A DNA stretch of 41,073 nucleotides. Origin: Alphaproteobacteria bacterium. GTDB lineage: Bacteria > Pseudomonadota > Alphaproteobacteria > Rs-D84. Each line of letters begins with the position of its first letter. The stretch's first letter is position 1. A program made the position numbers and the translations under genes. The notes beneath the pieces were generated by a model. It was not told the origin of the DNA, ran no database searches, and was given only the letters and a program-made list of their open reading frames with translations. The stretch spans positions 1 through 41,073 of the forward strand of contig WQXN01000008.1 in the NCBI GenBank assembly GCA_009784815.1. The letters are read 5' to 3'. Below are positions 39,671 through 41,073 of this stretch, piece by piece.

Positions 39671-41073
39671 ATGATAAAGCTTTACAATACCCTTACCCGC
39701 AAACTCGAAGAGTTTACTCCACTTATCCCAGGCCGTGTTTCTATCTATTCCTGCGGACCGACGGTTTATGACTATGCTCACATCGGCAATCTTAGGGCTT
39801 ATGTGAACGCGGATCTTCTGCGCCGAATGTTCGAGGCCAACGGATACAAGGTTACAAACGCAATAAATATAACGGACGTCGGACACCTGGTTTCCGACGA
39901 AGACACGGGCGAGGACAAATTGCAGAAAGGCGCCGCACGCGAGGGAAAAACCGCTTGGGACGTTGCGAAATTCTATACCGAAGCGTTCTTAAGCGACATG
40001 CGCGATATGAACATCGAAAAGCCTACTTATATGCCCCGCGCCACCGAATATATCAAGCAGCAGGTAGCGTGGGTGAAAAAATTGGAAGACATGGGATATA
40101 CCTATGAAATACCAGGGGACGGAATATATTACGACACTTCGAAATTCCCGGATTATGGAAAGCTTGGCCGTCAAAACCTGGACGAGCTGAGGGCGGGGGC
40201 AAGAATCAGCGGTGAAGGCAAAAAAAATCCGACCGACTTCGCGCTTTGGAAATTTTCCCCGAAAGACGCAAAGCGCGACATGGAATGGGACAGTCCCTGG
40301 GGCAAGGGTTTTCCCGGCTGGCACATTGAATGCAGCGTTATGGGCTTTGAAGTGCTGGGCGCGCACTTTGATATTCACACGGGCGGCCCCGATCATATAA
40401 AAGTTCATCACACTAATGAAATAGCGCAATCCGAACCAATAGTCGGCGCGCCCTGGGTCAAATATTGGATCCATGGCGAATGGCTGATTGATAAGTCCGG
40501 AAAAATGAGCAAATCCAGCGGCGAATTTATGACCTTGGATCTGCTTAAATCTAAAGGTTACGACCCTATGGCTTATAGATACCTTTTGATGACCGGAAAT
40601 TATAAAAGCCAAATGATGTTTTCATGGGAAGCGCTTGATGCCGTCGCCGCGGGTTACAAAAATATTGTGCGGAAAATCCAAGCGCTGAAACCCGATGGCG
40701 ACGCCGCGAACGCCGGAATCTGGAAAGATAAAATCTTGGCTATAATTTCAAACAATCTGGATACGGCAAATGTTTTGGTCGCAATGCAGGAACTTTTGAA
40801 GTCTGAAGAAACCGGCGCGACTAAACTGGAAGTAATTAAATTTATTGACAAGCTGCTGGGCTTGCGCCTGATCGAAAGCGCGCAAAAGAAGACTGAAATC
40901 ACAACTGAAATCCAAAAACTGATTGACGAACGCGCCGCGGCGCGAGCAGCCAAAGACTGGGTCAAGTCGGACGAACTGCGCGACAAGCTTATGGCTATGG
41001 GAATAATAATCGCTGATGGCGGCGGCGGTGGTGGCGGCGGCGGTGGTGGCGGCGGCGGTGGTGGCGGCGGCGG
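39671..41073 (+). CDS. cysS: Cysteinyl-tRNA synthetase (incomplete, ends at window edge)
   Basis: About 467 codons are present; the frame is open to the end of the window, so no stop is seen. 'IYSCGPTVYDYAHIGNLRAYV' contains the zinc-binding Cys and the HIGN signature. 'WHIECSVMGFEVLGAHFDIHTGG' and 'HHTNEIAQSEP' are the second zinc site. 'DKSGKMSKSSGEF' is the KMSKS loop. The anticodon-binding helices follow up to 'DELRDKLMAMGIIIAD' (about residue 449), close to the normal end. Instead of the usual short Pro/Thr-Gly-Thr-Trp end, poly-glycine follows. Leaderless start. Confidence 0.93.
   Translation, partial: MIKLYNTLTRKLEEFTPLIPGRVSIYSCGPTVYDYAHIGNLRAYVNADLLRRMFEANGYKVTNAINITDVGHLVSDEDTGEDKLQKGAAREGKTAWDVAKFYTEAFLSDMRDMNIEKPTYMPRATEYIKQQVAWVKKLEDMGYTYEIPGDGIYYDTSKFPDYGKLGRQNLDELRAGARISGEGKKNPTDFALWKFSPKDAKRDMEWDSPWGKGFPGWHIECSVMGFEVLGAHFDIHTGGPDHIKVHHTNEIAQSEPIVGAPWVKYWIHGEWLIDKSGKMSKSSGEFMTLDLLKSKGYDPMAYRYLLMTGNYKSQMMFSWEALDAVAAGYKNIVRKIQALKPDGDAANAGIWKDKILAIISNNLDTANVLVAMQELLKSEETGATKLEVIKFIDKLLGLRLIESAQKKTEITTEIQKLIDERAAARAAKDWVKSDELRDKLMAMGIIIADGGGGGGGGGGGGGGGGGG
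41018..41073 (+). repeat. 15-bp tandem repeat coding poly-Gly at the window end
   Basis: GGCGGCGGCGGTGGT repeated three times plus 11 bp, in frame with cysS. It may be a real poly-Gly tail, or a contig end broken inside, or created by, a repeat. Confidence 0.8.

Overview
The window reads as chromosomal DNA of a Gram-negative bacterium, most likely an uncultured alphaproteobacterium. The clues are a Tat-exported AMIN/Amidase_3 murein amidase, an RND-TolC efflux operon, a meso-DAP dehydrogenase, a DUF2924 gene next to a zinc-ribbon-less serine recombinase (a pairing I associate with alphaproteobacteria), and many genes with a -10 box immediately before the ATG (leaderless mRNAs). No rRNA is present, so this placement is inference. 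The window cuts a repeat element at its left edge and cysS at its right edge.

Layout. 1-1.5 kb: OB-fold stress protein, B3/B4-domain protein, tRNA-Lys and tRNA-Gly. 1.6-4.6 kb: a large Cys-rich exported protein with an internal duplication, then a class I methyltransferase. 4.8-6.4 kb: murein amidase and cold-shock protein. 6.5-12.5 kb: MarR / TolC / mini-adaptor / RND pump / HAD phosphatase operon. 12.6-14.1 kb: hemW and a PAP2 phosphatase. 14.1-16.5 kb: an unknown locus of two paralogous proteins, a small CxxC protein and a frame-broken ferredoxin-thioredoxin-like gene. tRNA-Cys at 16.6 kb is followed by an AT-rich defence island (17.3-26.6 kb: fused nuclease-methylase, C5 methylase, N6 methylase, KAP NTPase, RloC-like anticodon nuclease) and by a mobility module (26.7-29.5 kb: HAD-like protein, DUF2924, large serine recombinase). 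After tRNA-Leu come small secreted and PEBP proteins, an acyl-CoA synthetase, purL-purH, ddh and the start of cysS.

Three cross-cutting patterns stand out. (1) G/C homopolymers of 8-9 nt recur seven times. Four of these (15.07, 15.73, 32.98 and 39.60 kb) lie inside the spacer of a promoter with a perfect TTGACA -35 box, and three lie inside genes, one of which is out of frame. This looks like a phase-variation (contingency) system acting on both transcription and translation, comparable to the porA/opc spacers of Neisseria. (2) A family of about 150-bp nested hairpins with AAAAAA/TTTTTT ends and a covarying apical stem-loop sits exactly between convergent genes at 4.6, 31.2 and 38.5 kb, and beside the gene at the left window edge. 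(3) Six chromosomal or island genes have promoter-to-ATG spacing that implies leaderless transcripts. All three patterns were read by eye, and the proposed functions remain inference.
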